A stretch of DNA of 64,000 nucleotides from a bacterium HR10 (GTDB lineage: Bacteria; Acidobacteriota; Blastocatellia; HR10), in assembly GCA_002923315.1 (NCBI GenBank), contig BEHM01000012.1:1-64000 (forward strand), read 5' to 3'. Made by a program: the position numbers and the translations under genes. Positions 23,870 to 33,873 of the stretch are shown here, one piece after another. Numbering within the stretch: the stretch's first letter is position 1; each line of letters begins with the position of its first letter. Below the pieces are notes generated by a model. It was not told the DNA's origin. It saw nothing but the letters and a program-made list of their open reading frames with translations, and made no database searches.

Positions 23870-23942
23870 TCCTCAGTAGCTCAATTGGCAGAGCGGCCGG
23901 CTGTTAACCGGCGGGTTGGAGGTTCGAGTCCTCCCTGAGGAG
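23870..23942 (+). tRNA. tRNA-Asn (GTT)
   Basis: A 73-base cloverleaf. The acceptor TCCTCAG pairs with CTGAGGA; the D arm is GCTC/GAGC; the anticodon stem GCCGG/CCGGC has loop CTGTTAA (anticodon GTT); the T arm GGAGG/CCTCC has loop TTCGAGT. The discriminator is G and CCA is encoded at 23943-23945. It lies just past the accessory block, but no duplicate of its 3' end was seen that would mark an integrase site. Confidence 0.97.
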
Positions 23943-24099
23943 CCAATTCCCCCTGAAAGGCGATGAGCCATAGCCTGTATAGTCACCCGGGGTGCGAAAC
24001 CACTGAGGACCTCGTGCGAGGGAGTGAACCATCGGCGTTCCGCACCTCACGGACAGATGGGGCAACCCCTAAGTTAGAGATGCCAGACGGCGGGGCGAT

Positions 24100-25884
24100 T
24101 CACTCGCTCAACATATACCGTCCGGCCTGGATGAGCGCATCGGCGATACGGCGTCGAGCGGCGATTGTGTTCATCGGGGTGAACTTGGACAGGCGGCGCA
24201 AGGCTGCCAACTGCAGGCGCAGCTCATCGCCTTCGGCGAGCGCGCTCACGGCCTGACGGGCGAGCAGCTCGATCCGCCCCATTGCATCGTGAATGTAGGT
24301 GCGAGCGATGTCCTGTTGAACGGCGCACGATTCCGGACCGCGCCGCGCCCTCAGCTTCAGGACGCGCAGCAGGGCGCTCTCCATGAGGAAGACCTCGATG
24401 ACCATGTCGCTGATGGCGCCGACGATCTCCTGTTCTTCGGTCAAGCGCTCGCGATATTTCTGCGCGGCGGCTCCGGCGACCAGGAGCGCGATCTTCTTCG
24501 CCTGAGTGACGAGGCGTCGCTCGCGCTCCAGCGGGCTTTCGCTGTCGAGCTCGGGCGCCGATGGAGCAAGCACGTCTTGCATCGTCCGCTGGATGGCCGG
24601 CAGAAGCGGCAAATGGCCTGAGAGCGCACGCCGCAGGAGCATCCCCGTGATGAGCAGACGATTGATCTCGTTCGTCCCCTCGAAGATGCGGTTGATGCGC
24701 GCATCGCGGTAGTAGCGTTCGACGGGGTATTCCGCGCTGTAGCCGTTCCCGCCGAAGATCTGGACGGCCTCATCGGCGACGTAATCGGCGAACTCGCTCC
24801 CGACGACTTTATTGATCGCGCACTCGATGGCGTATTCCTCGACGGCTTGCATGCGCGCCGGTTGGTCATCTTCGTCGAGCCCCGAGAGCGCAGCGTCAAT
24901 GAGGCCCGCCGTGCGATAGACGGCGCTCTCGGCCACCCAGGTTCGAATGGCCATCTCCGAGAGCTTGTGCTTGATCAGGCCGAATTCGCAGATGGGGCGA
25001 CCGAACTGGCGACGCTGCTTCGCGTATTGCAGGGCCGCCGTCAGACCGATCTTGCATCCCCCCACGCAACTGGCGCCCAGCCGCAGTCGGCCGAGATTCA
25101 AGACGTTGAAGGCGATCTTGTGTCCTTTGCCGATCTCGCCGAGCAGATTCTCGGCGGGCACGCGCGCGTTCTCGAACAGAAGGGCTCGCGTCGAGGAGCC
25201 CTTGATGCCCATCTTCTTCTCCTCCGGGCCGATGGTCAGCCCCGGCGTATCCCGATGGACGATGAAGCAGGAGAAATGTTCACCGTTGACCTTGGCGAAG
25301 GTGATGAAGATGTGGGCGAATCCGGCGTTAGTGATCCACATCTTCGAGCCGTTCAGCAGATAATGACGGCCATCGGGAGCGAGATCGGCGCGCGTCTTGC
25401 CGGCCAGCGCGTCCGATCCAGCTTCGGGCTCGGTGAGCGCATAGGCCGAGAGCCATTCGCCGCTGGCGAGCTTGGGGAGATATTTCCGCTTCTGCTCCAC
25501 CGTGCCGAAGAGGACGATGGGCGCTGTGCCGATCCCCGTATGCCCGCCGTGAGAGACGGCGAAGGAGCTGTTGGCTGCAAGCTTCTCGGAGATGATCATC
25601 GCGCTCACCTTATCCAGGCCCAATCCGCCGTAACGTTCGGGGATCTCGGCCGCGAGCAGCCCCACCTCGGCCGCGCGCCGCAGCAGCTCGACCATCAGCT
25701 CCAAATCCTGATGCTCGATTCGCTCAGCCTGGGGCACGACCTCGCGCTCCATGAACTCTTCGGCCGTGCGCGCGATCATCCGGTGCTCGTCGGTGAAATC
25801 TTCCGGTGTGAAGACCTCATCGGGCGAGGCCTCACGAATCAGGAAACTGCCGCCTTTGATCCGCTCATCTTCAGGTCTCGTCAT
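24100..25884 (-). CDS. fadE: acyl-CoA dehydrogenase (FadE, long-chain type)
   Basis: A 594-residue FAD enzyme that forms the trans-2 double bond in acyl-CoA. Signatures are ALTEPEAGSDA and MWITNAGFA for FAD/substrate binding, GRLRLGASCVGG, QRRQFGRPI and the catalytic glutamate in RIFEGTNEINR. A C-terminal extension of about 170 helical residues makes it the VLCAD-like form, equal in length to Bacillus FadE. It is the last gene of a fadD-fadN-fadA-fadE run, 29 bases after fadA. Confidence 0.92.
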   Translation of the reverse strand: MTRPEDERIKGGSFLIREASPDEVFTPEDFTDEHRMIARTAEEFMEREVVPQAERIEHQDLELMVELLRRAAEVGLLAAEIPERYGGLGLDKVSAMIISEKLAANSSFAVSHGGHTGIGTAPIVLFGTVEQKRKYLPKLASGEWLSAYALTEPEAGSDALAGKTRADLAPDGRHYLLNGSKMWITNAGFAHIFITFAKVNGEHFSCFIVHRDTPGLTIGPEEKKMGIKGSSTRALLFENARVPAENLLGEIGKGHKIAFNVLNLGRLRLGASCVGGCKIGLTAALQYAKQRRQFGRPICEFGLIKHKLSEMAIRTWVAESAVYRTAGLIDAALSGLDEDDQPARMQAVEEYAIECAINKVVGSEFADYVADEAVQIFGGNGYSAEYPVERYYRDARINRIFEGTNEINRLLITGMLLRRALSGHLPLLPAIQRTMQDVLAPSAPELDSESPLERERRLVTQAKKIALLVAGAAAQKYRERLTEEQEIVGAISDMVIEVFLMESALLRVLKLRARRGPESCAVQQDIARTYIHDAMGRIELLARQAVSALAEGDELRLQLAALRRLSKFTPMNTIAARRRIADALIQAGRYMLSE

Positions 25885-25913
25885 AGCGTGTCCCCTCCTT
25901 CGCCGTTATGACC

Positions 25914-27095
25914 TCAGTCCAGGCGCTCGAAGATTCCGGCCGCGCCCATGCCGCCGCCGATGCACATGGTGACCATGCCGTAGCGGGCACCTCGGCGTCG
26001 CATCTCGTAGAGCAAGGTCGCCGTCAGCTTCGCTCCCGTGCAACCGAGCGGATGGCCGAGGGCGATCGCTCCTCCATTGACGTTGATTTTGTTCACATCC
26101 AGCTCCAGGAGCTTGATGACGGCCAGGGCTTGAGCCGCGAAGGCTTCGTTCAGTTCGATCAGGTCCACATCGTCTAGGCTCAGCCCCGCCATGCGCAGCG
26201 CTTTGGGGATCGCGGCGACCGGCCCGATGCCCATCTCCTCCGGGGGGACGCCGGCGACGGCATAGGCGATGAGCCGCCCCAAGGGTCGAACGCCGAGGGC
26301 CTCCGCCTTCTCGCGCGACATGACGACGACGGCCGCCGCCCCATCGCTCATCTGCGAGGAGTTGCCGGCGGTGATCGTGCCTTCAACGTGAAAGACCGGC
26401 TTCAGCTTCGCCAATGCCTCCAATGAAGTATCGCGGCGCGGCCCTTCATCCGTATCGAAGAGGATCTCCCGCACGCGCGGGCGGCCCCGTTCGTCCATCT
26501 CCTCGATGGGGACGCGCAGCGGGACAATCTCATCTCGGAACTTCCCGGCATCAATGGCCGCGATGGCGCGCTCATGGCTGCGCAGCGCGAAGCGATCCTG
26601 TTCCTCGCGCGAGATGCCGTATTTGCGGACGAGGTTCTCGGCCGTCAGGCCCATGCTCAGGTAAACGTCCGGGTAGTGCTCGACCAGATAGGGATTGGGC
26701 GCGATCTTATACCCCCCCATCGGGACGAGCGACATGGACTCGGTCCCTCCGGCCAGGATCACCTCGGCGAATCCCGCGGCGATCCGCTCCGTCGCCAGCG
26801 CGATCGTTTGCAGGCCCGAGGAGCAGAATCGGTTCACCGTCATGGCCGGCACCGTATAGGGGAAGCCGGCGCGCAAGGCGGCGATGCGCGCGACGTTCAT
26901 GCCCTGTTCCCCCTCGGGCATGGCGCATCCGAGGATGATGTCGTCAATCTCCTCCGGATGCAGTCCAGGGACGCGGCGCACGGCTTCGGCCAGCACGACG
27001 GCCGCCATATCATCCGGACGCATGTGGCGCAGCGTCCCCTTGGGCGCCTTTCCGACGGCGGTTCGCACCGCTGCGACGATCACCGCTTCTCGCAT
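25914..27095 (-). CDS. fadA: acetyl-CoA acyltransferase (thiolase)
   Basis: A 393-residue thiolase that cleaves 3-ketoacyl-CoA. The nucleophilic Cys is in [10 protein letters not shown], the GEQGMN loop is present, and the second half has [24 protein letters not shown] (catalytic His) and CIGGGMGAA (second Cys). It sits between the hydroxyacyl-CoA dehydrogenase and acyl-CoA dehydrogenase genes and forms with them one degradation pathway. Confidence 0.93.
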   Translation of the reverse strand: MREAVIVAAVRTAVGKAPKGTLRHMRPDDMAAVVLAEAVRRVPGLHPEEIDDIILGCAMPEGEQGMNVARIAALRAGFPYTVPAMTVNRFCSSGLQTIALATERIAAGFAEVILAGGTESMSLVPMGGYKIAPNPYLVEHYPDVYLSMGLTAENLVRKYGISREEQDRFALRSHERAIAAIDAGKFRDEIVPLRVPIEEMDERGRPRVREILFDTDEGPRRDTSLEALAKLKPVFHVEGTITAGNSSQMSDGAAAVVVMSREKAEALGVRPLGRLIAYAVAGVPPEEMGIGPVAAIPKALRMAGLSLDDVDLIELNEAFAAQALAVIKLLELDVNKINVNGGAIALGHPLGCTGAKLTATLLYEMRRRGARYGMVTMCIGGGMGAAGIFERLD

Positions 27096-27141
27096 CGCAT
27101 CTCCCTCCTGACTCCACGGGACGGACGCTCCATCGCCCGCC

Positions 27142-29547
27142 TCAATTCCGGAGCGGTTTCCCCTCGGTGAGCATGTGGCGGATGCGCTCGCGCGTCTTGG
27201 GCTCGCCCAGCAGCGAGAGGAAAGCTTCGCGCTCCAGATCGAGCAGATAGTCCTCGGTCACCGCGCGCGGCGCTCGCAGATCGCCGCCGCAGAGCACCCA
27301 GGCGAGCTTCCGCCCGATGTGCGCATCGTACTCGGTGATCTGTCCGGCGCGCCACGCCAGGTGGATGCCGAGTTTGAGCGCCGCCAGCCCCGATTCGCCG
27401 AGCACGGGGATTTCGGCGGGAGGAGCAGGGCGCTCATACCCCTCGCGCGCGAGCGCCAGCACGGTCGCCTTCGCATCGGCGATGAGCCAATCGCGATTCA
27501 TCGTGATGGCATCGCTCGGGCGCAACAGACCCATTCGCTTCGCTTCGTGCGCACTGCCGGAGACCTTCGCCAGGGCGATCGTCTCAAACGCCTGCCGGAC
27601 ATAGGGGAAGAGGTCCACCGTGTCTCCCCGCGGCGCGCGCTCGAGCATTCGCAGGAGCATCTCCTTCGTCCCCCCACCGGCCGGGATCAAGCCGACGCTC
27701 GTCTCGACCAGTCCGATGTAGGTCTCGGCCGCGGCGCGCACCTTCGGCGCGTGAAGCGTGATCTCGCATCCTCCGCCGAGCGTCAATCCGAACGGCGCGA
27801 CGACGACCGGACGCGCCGCATACTTCAGCGCCAGATTCGTTCGCTGAAACGCGCGGATCATCAGATCCAGCTCGTCCCACTCTTCCTCCTCAGCCGCGAG
27901 CAACAGGAGCATCAGGTTCGCTCCAGCCGAGAAATGCTCGCCCTGATTCCCGATGACCAATCCCTCGAACTCCCCATCGGCGAGGCGCTCGAGCGCGTAT
28001 TGCAGCATCTGTACCGTATCTGCGCCGATGGTGTTCATCTTCGAGTGGAATTCCACGCATGCGACGCCATCGCCGAGATCAATGAGGCTCGCGCCAGGAT
28101 TGGAGCGGATGAGACGATGTTGCGCCTTCAGCGCGGAGAGGAGCAGGAGGCCAGCAGGCCGCTCCTCCTCGCGATATCTCGCATCCGCCGGATCGAAGTA
28201 GAACCGGCGCCCGGCCTCCTCGCGATAGAAGGTCTCGTTCCCCGACGCCAGCAGTGCCTGCACTACAGGTGGGATCGCGCGCCCCTCTCGCTGCAGACGC
28301 TCCACGACAGCGCGCACGCCCAGAGCGTCCCACGTCTCGAAGGGGCCCAATTCCCAATTGAACCCCCATCGCATCGCGCGGTCCACCTGGACGAGATCAT
28401 CGGCGATCTCCGGGAGACAATGGGCCGCGTACCGCAGCGTTTCGCTCACGATCGTCCAGAGGAACCGCCCCGCGCGATCCGTGCCCTGCAGGAGCGTCCG
28501 CAGACGTTCGCGCACATCCTCGATGGGGCGAGCCAGATCGAGAGCGGGGAAGCGCGCCTTCTGGCGCGGCCGGTACTCGAGCGTTCGGTAGTCGAGAGCC
28601 AGGATCTCGCCGGTCGTCGGATCGCGGCGATAGAAGCCGCATCCCGCTTTCTCTCCGATCCAGCCGCGACGGATCATCTCCCGCACGAAGTCGGGGAGGA
28701 CGAAGACCTCGCGCCATTCATCCTCCGGGGCATTCGCCGCGATGTTCTCGACCACGCGCGCGAGGACATCCAGACCCGCCAGATCAGCCGTTCGGAAGGT
28801 CGCGCTCTTCGGATGTCCGATGGCCGGACCGGTCAGGGCGTCCACCTCTTCAAGCGTGAGCTCATAGTCCAACATCGCGCGCAGCGTGCGGAGAAAGGAG
28901 AAGACGCCGATGCGATTGGCGATGAAATTGGGCGTATCCTTGGCGAAGACGACGCCCTTGCCGAGCGCGCGATCGCAGACGTCGGCGATCGTGCGCACAA
29001 CTTCTGGCGCGGTCTCCGGCGTCGGGATCACTTCCACGAGCCGCATGTACCGTGGGGGATTGAAGAAGTGCGTGCCGAGGAAATGGCGCCGGAATTCGGC
29101 CGAGAGCCCTTCCTGCAAGCGCGCGATCGGAATACCTGAGGTATTCGAGCTGACGATCGCGTCGGGTCGCCGGTAGGCCTCCACGCGACGGAAGAGCGCG
29201 CGCTTGACCTCCAGATCCTCCACAACGGCCTCGATGATCCAATCCACCGTCGCGAGTTTCGGCAGGTCGTCCTCGAAATTCCCCACCGTGATGAGGCGCG
29301 CGCGATCCGGGTCCATGAAGGCCGGCGGCTTGAGCTGTTTCGCGCGTTCGAGCCCCAGACGAGCGAGACGATTGCGAACCTCCGGGCTCTCGAGCGTCAG
29401 GCCGCGCGCCCGCTCCTCCTCCGTGAGCGAGGGGGGGACGATGTCCAGAAGCACGACCTCAATGCCCGCATTCGCCAGATGCGCGGCGATCTGCGATCCC
29501 ATCACACCCGCGCCGAGGACGGCCGCCTTCGTGATCCCTCTCGGCAT
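27142..29547 (-). CDS. fadN: 3-hydroxyacyl-CoA dehydrogenase / enoyl-CoA hydratase (FadN type)
   Basis: An 801-residue bifunctional enzyme. The N-terminal NAD domain has [11 protein letters not shown] near residue 10, followed by SSNTSGIP and [10 protein letters not shown] with the catalytic His. Two helical 3HCDH domains follow up to about residue 430. The C-terminal crotonase half contains the oxyanion region with [11 protein letters not shown] and [11 protein letters not shown]. This order (dehydrogenase first) is that of Bacillus FadN, not proteobacterial FadB. It lies 18 bases after the acyl-CoA ligase gene. Confidence 0.92.
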   Translation of the reverse strand: MPRGITKAAVLGAGVMGSQIAAHLANAGIEVVLLDIVPPSLTEEERARGLTLESPEVRNRLARLGLERAKQLKPPAFMDPDRARLITVGNFEDDLPKLATVDWIIEAVVEDLEVKRALFRRVEAYRRPDAIVSSNTSGIPIARLQEGLSAEFRRHFLGTHFFNPPRYMRLVEVIPTPETAPEVVRTIADVCDRALGKGVVFAKDTPNFIANRIGVFSFLRTLRAMLDYELTLEEVDALTGPAIGHPKSATFRTADLAGLDVLARVVENIAANAPEDEWREVFVLPDFVREMIRRGWIGEKAGCGFYRRDPTTGEILALDYRTLEYRPRQKARFPALDLARPIEDVRERLRTLLQGTDRAGRFLWTIVSETLRYAAHCLPEIADDLVQVDRAMRWGFNWELGPFETWDALGVRAVVERLQREGRAIPPVVQALLASGNETFYREEAGRRFYFDPADARYREEERPAGLLLLSALKAQHRLIRSNPGASLIDLGDGVACVEFHSKMNTIGADTVQMLQYALERLADGEFEGLVIGNQGEHFSAGANLMLLLLAAEEEEWDELDLMIRAFQRTNLALKYAARPVVVAPFGLTLGGGCEITLHAPKVRAAAETYIGLVETSVGLIPAGGGTKEMLLRMLERAPRGDTVDLFPYVRQAFETIALAKVSGSAHEAKRMGLLRPSDAITMNRDWLIADAKATVLALAREGYERPAPPAEIPVLGESGLAALKLGIHLAWRAGQITEYDAHIGRKLAWVLCGGDLRAPRAVTEDYLLDLEREAFLSLLGEPKTRERIRHMLTEGKPLRN

Positions 29548-29565
29548 CGCGATCCTCCTGAAGCC

Positions 29566-31371
29566 TCATTCTGCATACAGGCGCTCGATGATGTCGCGGT
29601 ATTTCTCTTCGACGATGCGGCGACGCACCTTCAACGTCGGCGTCAACTCTCCCTCGGCGATCGTCAGCTCGCGTTCGAGCAGGGCGATCCGCTTCACCCG
29701 CTCGTGGGGAGAGAAATCGGCCATCAGGCGCTCCACCTCCTCTTCGTAAAGGCGCCGGATCTTCGGATGAGCGCACAACTGGTGCGCCTCGCGGAAAGGA
29801 ATCCCCTGCGCCGCCGCATATCGCCGGAGCGCTTCGAAATTGGGGACGATGAGCGCAGCCGGGAACTTTCGCCCATCCCCCACGACGACGGCTTGGGCGA
29901 TCAGCGGGCTGGCCACGAGCCGATTCTCCAACGCCTGCGGCGCCACGTACTTCCCTCCGCTGGTCTTCATCAAATCCTTCTTTCGATCCGTGATCACCAG
30001 GTATCCGTCAGCGTCGAGGAAGCCCACATCGCCCGTGCGCAGCCATCCGTCCTCGGTGAAAGCGGCGGCCGTCTCTTCGGGACGATTGTAGTAGCCGAGC
30101 ATGACGTTGGGGCCGCGGACGAGGATCTCCCCATCCTCGGCGATCTTGACCTCCACGCCGGGGATCGGACGGCCGACGGTCCCGATCTTATTCGCTCCCG
30201 GAGGATTCACCGTCACGACGGGCGACGTTTCCGTGAGGCCATACCCTTGTAGGATCTCCAACCCCAAACCGAGGAAGAAATAGGCGACGTCGGGAGAGAG
30301 CGCGGCCCCCCCTGAGATGAGTGAGCGCGCGCGGTCCAATCCGATGTGCTCCCGGATGCGCGCCAGGACTGTGCGTTCGGCCACAGCATGTTGCCACCGG
30401 AGCCACGGGGAGAGGGCATCCCCCCTGCGGCGCGCGCGCTCGCAGCGCTCCCCCGCCCGAAGTCCCCAGGCCACCAGATGCCGCTTGAGCCCTGGCAGGG
30501 CGCGACTCGCTTCCAGGATGCGCGCCCGCATCTTCTCGAAGAGGCGCGGCACGCCGACCAGGACCGTCGGGCGGATGTCGCGCAGGTTCTCGGCCACTTT
30601 GTCGAAGGACTCGGCGTAGGCGATGCTCAAGCCGGCATGGAGATAACAGTAGAAAGCCATGCGCTCGAAGCTGTGCGAGAGGGGGAGGATCGAGAGCACG
30701 ACGTCGCGCGAGGAATAGCCGAGAACGCGCATGGCCGCCGTGACGTTCGAGGTGATGTTCCCATGGGTGAGCATCACCCCCTTGGGTTCGCCCGTCGTCC
30801 CCGAGGTGTAGAGCAACGTCGCCAGATCACTTGGGCGGACAGCGCGGCGCAGGCGATCATAGAGATCGGGTTCGTGCGCGGCCCATCGCTGCCCGGCCTC
30901 GAAGAGCTGCGAGAAGGGGAGGAGGCGAGCGTCCCCGTCGGCGATCGCCTCGAAGGTGATGATCTTCTCCACCGACTCCACGCCGGCGAGGACATCGCGC
31001 AGGCGTTGCCACTGCTCCCCGGTCGAGAGCACGAGGATGCGGGCGCCCGAGTCGCGCAAAATGTGCGCGACTTGCGGCGGCGCTTGCGTCGCGTGAATTG
31101 GGACGTCAACGGCCCCGAGCGCCAGAAGGGCCAGGTCCGAGAGCGTCCATTCTGGACGATTCTCCGAGAGAAGCGCGACATGATCGCCGGGGCGAACGCC
31201 GTTCGCGTAGAACCCGAAGGCGAGCGTCCGCACCTGCTCCGCGAGTGCTGGGGCTGAGATCGTCGCCCAACGACCGCCAGATCGGTAGGCGAGCACATCC
31301 GGCCTCGATCCGTACCGTTGCACGGCCAGAGCGAAGAGTTCATTGAGCGTGGTCGGCTCAGTCGCTGTCAT
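29566..31371 (-). CDS. fadD: long-chain fatty acid-CoA ligase
   Basis: A 601-residue AMP-binding enzyme that activates fatty acids. The P-loop motif is YTSGTTGEPKGVM, then QGYGLTETSPV, and TGDVGFLDADGYL plus TDRKKDLMKTSGGKYV near the C-terminus with the catalytic Lys region. It belongs to the FadD15/FAA1-like group. It is first in a four-gene beta-oxidation operon running leftward. The divergent S41-protease homologue begins about 180 bases away. Confidence 0.92.
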   Translation of the reverse strand: MTATEPTTLNELFALAVQRYGSRPDVLAYRSGGRWATISAPALAEQVRTLAFGFYANGVRPGDHVALLSENRPEWTLSDLALLALGAVDVPIHATQAPPQVAHILRDSGARILVLSTGEQWQRLRDVLAGVESVEKIITFEAIADGDARLLPFSQLFEAGQRWAAHEPDLYDRLRRAVRPSDLATLLYTSGTTGEPKGVMLTHGNITSNVTAAMRVLGYSSRDVVLSILPLSHSFERMAFYCYLHAGLSIAYAESFDKVAENLRDIRPTVLVGVPRLFEKMRARILEASRALPGLKRHLVAWGLRAGERCERARRRGDALSPWLRWQHAVAERTVLARIREHIGLDRARSLISGGAALSPDVAYFFLGLGLEILQGYGLTETSPVVTVNPPGANKIGTVGRPIPGVEVKIAEDGEILVRGPNVMLGYYNRPEETAAAFTEDGWLRTGDVGFLDADGYLVITDRKKDLMKTSGGKYVAPQALENRLVASPLIAQAVVVGDGRKFPAALIVPNFEALRRYAAAQGIPFREAHQLCAHPKIRRLYEEEVERLMADFSPHERVKRIALLERELTIAEGELTPTLKVRRRIVEEKYRDIIERLYAE

Positions 31372-31488
31372 CCCCGGTTCACCCCATGGACCCCAATATC
31401 GCGCGCTTTACTATATCGGCTTCGGAGGGGAGATGCAAGTCGAGGCACCATGAGGAGGTCCGCACCTTCGGTCAGTCGCCGAAGGCGG

Positions 31489-31518
31489 TTGCTAGAGATC
31501 GGTTGCGTGGTGTACTAT
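31489..31518 (+). promoter_or_regulatory. putative promoter of S41 homologue
   Basis: TTGCTA, 18 bases, TACTAT, 31 bases before ATG 31550. Confidence 0.4.
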
Positions 31519-31549
31519 TGTCCCGCATAGGGTCGAGCGGAAGGAACGG

Positions 31550-32806
31550 ATGGGAGTCGTGCGCATGGCGATGAAATTCAAGGTGAGCGTCCTGATCGTC
31601 TCGGTCGTCGTCGCCCTCTACGTGGTGATCGGCGGGTTATTGCCGCGCAGCGGGGTGATCGCGAGCTACAACGATCCGTATTCTCAGCTGACGATCTTCC
31701 AGGAGGTCTTGACGCGCATCATCAATGACTACGTGGATGAGCCCGACTTGGAGAAGGTGCGCGTGGGCGCCCTGCGCGGATTGGCTGAGGGGTTGGATCC
31801 TTATAGCGCCTATCTGACACCGGAACAGGTCCGGCGCTTGAACGGAGGAGCTTCAGGCGGTGAGGCCGAGAGCGGTCTCGTCCTCTCCAAGGTCGCGGGA
31901 TATGCCTACGTGGTCTCCGTGCTGAAGGGATCGCCGGCCGAGATCGCCGGCCTGCGCCCCGGAGATATCATCGAGTACATCGGGACGCGCGCGACGCGTG
32001 ATATGAGCCTGTATGAGGCGCGCGAGTTGCTGGTCGGACCGCGCGGCACGGAGGTCGAGGTGCGGGTCTTTCGAGAGGGGCGGGCGGAGACCTTCAAATT
32101 CCAGCTCGATCGCTTCCCGCGTCCGAAACCCGAAGCGAAGGTCCTGGAGCGCGGGCTGGGCTATTTGAAGCTCGCGACTCTGGACGAGGGGGAATCCGCG
32201 CGCATCCGCGCGGAATTGGAGAGTTTGATCGGTCAGGGGGTGAATCGGCTGATCCTGGACCTGCGCGGTGTCGCCACGGGGAGCCTGGCCGAGGCTGTGA
32301 CCGTCGCGAACTATTTCATCGGTTCGGGCACATTGGCGAAGACGATCGGGCGAGAGGGGCGCGTCCTGCAAACCTTCGCCGCGGATCCCCAGCGGCAGCT
32401 CTATCGCGGTGATCTGGTCGCGCTCATTGATCGGAGCACGGCGGGAGCTGCGGAGATCATCGCTGCCGCCATCCTGGAGAACAAACGTGGCGAGCTGGTC
32501 GGCGAGCGGACGTTCGGAGCCGGAGGGGAGCAGAAGCTCTTCCCGCTGCGAGACGGCGGCGGGCTCTATATCACCGTCGTGAAGTACGCGACGCCCTCGG
32601 GCAAACCCATTATGGGGAGCACCTCGGCGACCAGCGGGATTGTTCCCACCGTGGAGGTGCCGCGACCTGATCGGGGGATGATCCCGGAGGAGTTGGAAGA
32701 GCGCGAGGAGCTGCCGCCGGAAGAGCCTGTGGCGCATCCGCCGGCCCAACCCCCCGTGGAAGATCTGCCGTTGAAGAGAGCCATCGAGATCCTTCGGAAG
32801 AAATAA
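31550..32806 (+). CDS. S41-family (CtpA/Tsp-like) pseudoprotease with PDZ domain
   Basis: A 418-residue protein: an N-terminal membrane anchor (about 11-32), a helical cap, a PDZ domain (about 108-180), then the S41 core (about 195-345). In active Tsp the serine of the SASASE motif and a lysine 25 residues later (TFGKG) form the catalytic dyad. Here the same positions read STAGAAE (Gly at 299) and TFGAG (Ala at 324), so both catalytic residues are missing. The rest of the core is well kept, including VGERTFG. It is therefore a likely inactive binding protein or regulator of periplasmic proteolysis. The C-terminus is Pro/Glu-rich. ATG 31565 is an alternative start. Confidence 0.85.
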   Translation: MGVVRMAMKFKVSVLIVSVVVALYVVIGGLLPRSGVIASYNDPYSQLTIFQEVLTRIINDYVDEPDLEKVRVGALRGLAEGLDPYSAYLTPEQVRRLNGGASGGEAESGLVLSKVAGYAYVVSVLKGSPAEIAGLRPGDIIEYIGTRATRDMSLYEARELLVGPRGTEVEVRVFREGRAETFKFQLDRFPRPKPEAKVLERGLGYLKLATLDEGESARIRAELESLIGQGVNRLILDLRGVATGSLAEAVTVANYFIGSGTLAKTIGREGRVLQTFAADPQRQLYRGDLVALIDRSTAGAAEIIAAAILENKRGELVGERTFGAGGEQKLFPLRDGGGLYITVVKYATPSGKPIMGSTSATSGIVPTVEVPRPDRGMIPEELEEREELPPEEPVAHPPAQPPVEDLPLKRAIEILRKK

Positions 32807-32814
32807 GGCCGCGC

Positions 32815-33873
32815 CTATTGCGCGAGGTGTCGCAGGAGGAAACTCCTGAAGACTTCAGCGTCCTCCAAACGCGCCTCGATTCGGGCGACGTAGAGTTGCG
32901 GCCTCTCCGGAAGAGCGAGTGATTCCAGGCGCATCCAGTCTTTCTCCGTGGTCACGAGCCATTCGGCCCCGGCCTGTTCCGCTTCCTGAAACAGGCGCGC
33001 GAGGTCTCGCCGGGTATACCAGTGGTGGTCGCGGAAGGCGCGAAAGAGAGCGATGCGAGCGCGGTAGTGGGCCAGATCGCGCTGGAAGAGCTGAGGATTT
33101 CCCACCGCGCAGAAGGCGCCGATCCTCCGCCCGTAGAGCTTCTGGGGCGGGAGCCGATCGCCGGTGAGGGGGGCATGCAGTTCGACGATCTCATGGTAGC
33201 TGTAGAAGATCGGGATCGGTCCGGCCAACGCGCGCACGCGCGCTTCGAGCGCCAGCTGATCGAAGGGATGATCTGCTCGCGTGACGATGACTGCCGAAGC
33301 GCGCGCGATCTCGCTCAAGGGTTCGCGCAATCGTCCGAGGGGGAGAAGCGCATCGTCGCCGAAGGGGTCCAGGGCATCAATCAGCAATAGGTTCAGATCG
33401 CGCTCGAGCGCCAGATGTTGAAAGGCATCATCGAGCACATGGACGTCGGGCTGGAAATGCTCCTCGAGGTGGCGCGCGACGGCATAGCGGCGGGCGCCGA
33501 CGGCGACGATCACTCCGGGGAGACGTCGGGCGAGCAACAGGGGTTCATCTCCCGCCTCCCGGACCGTGGCGTGGAGGCGAGCGCCGTCGGAGACGAGCAC
33601 AAGTGGGGCGTGAGAGCGCCGGCCGTATCCTCGACTGATCACAGATGGCCGATAGCCCGCCGACAGAAGCAGCCGCGCGATATATTCGACGAGCGGCGTC
33701 TTCCCCGTCCCTCCCACGGTGAGATTCCCCACGCTGATGGTGAAGGCCTTGACCCGTTTGGGCTTCACGTATCCCGTCTTGTAGAGCGCCAGGCGCAGGG
33801 CGACGCCGAGCTTGAAGAGCCAGGCCAAACTCTTTCGAATCGGTCGTGGCAATTGAAAGAGCCATCCGCTCAT
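32815..33873 (-). CDS. lpxK: tetraacyldisaccharide 4'-kinase
   Basis: A 352-residue kinase that phosphorylates the 4' position of the lipid A precursor at the inner membrane. It has the membrane-proximal N-terminal helix, the Walker A region in SVGNLTVGGTGKTPLV, SRGYGRRS and the LDDAFQHLALERD segment. The start overlaps the waaA stop by four bases, so the two LPS genes are coupled. It converges on the S41 homologue with only eight bases between the stops. Confidence 0.93.
   Translation of the reverse strand: MSGWLFQLPRPIRKSLAWLFKLGVALRLALYKTGYVKPKRVKAFTISVGNLTVGGTGKTPLVEYIARLLLSAGYRPSVISRGYGRRSHAPLVLVSDGARLHATVREAGDEPLLLARRLPGVIVAVGARRYAVARHLEEHFQPDVHVLDDAFQHLALERDLNLLLIDALDPFGDDALLPLGRLREPLSEIARASAVIVTRADHPFDQLALEARVRALAGPIPIFYSYHEIVELHAPLTGDRLPPQKLYGRRIGAFCAVGNPQLFQRDLAHYRARIALFRAFRDHHWYTRRDLARLFQEAEQAGAEWLVTTEKDWMRLESLALPERPQLYVARIEARLEDAEVFRSFLLRHLAQ

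Noticed and set aside
23870-23945. tRNA-Asn as an attachment site for an integrative island
   Set aside because: No integrase gene and no second copy of the tRNA 3' end in the window; the FeoA direct repeat is the better boundary marker.
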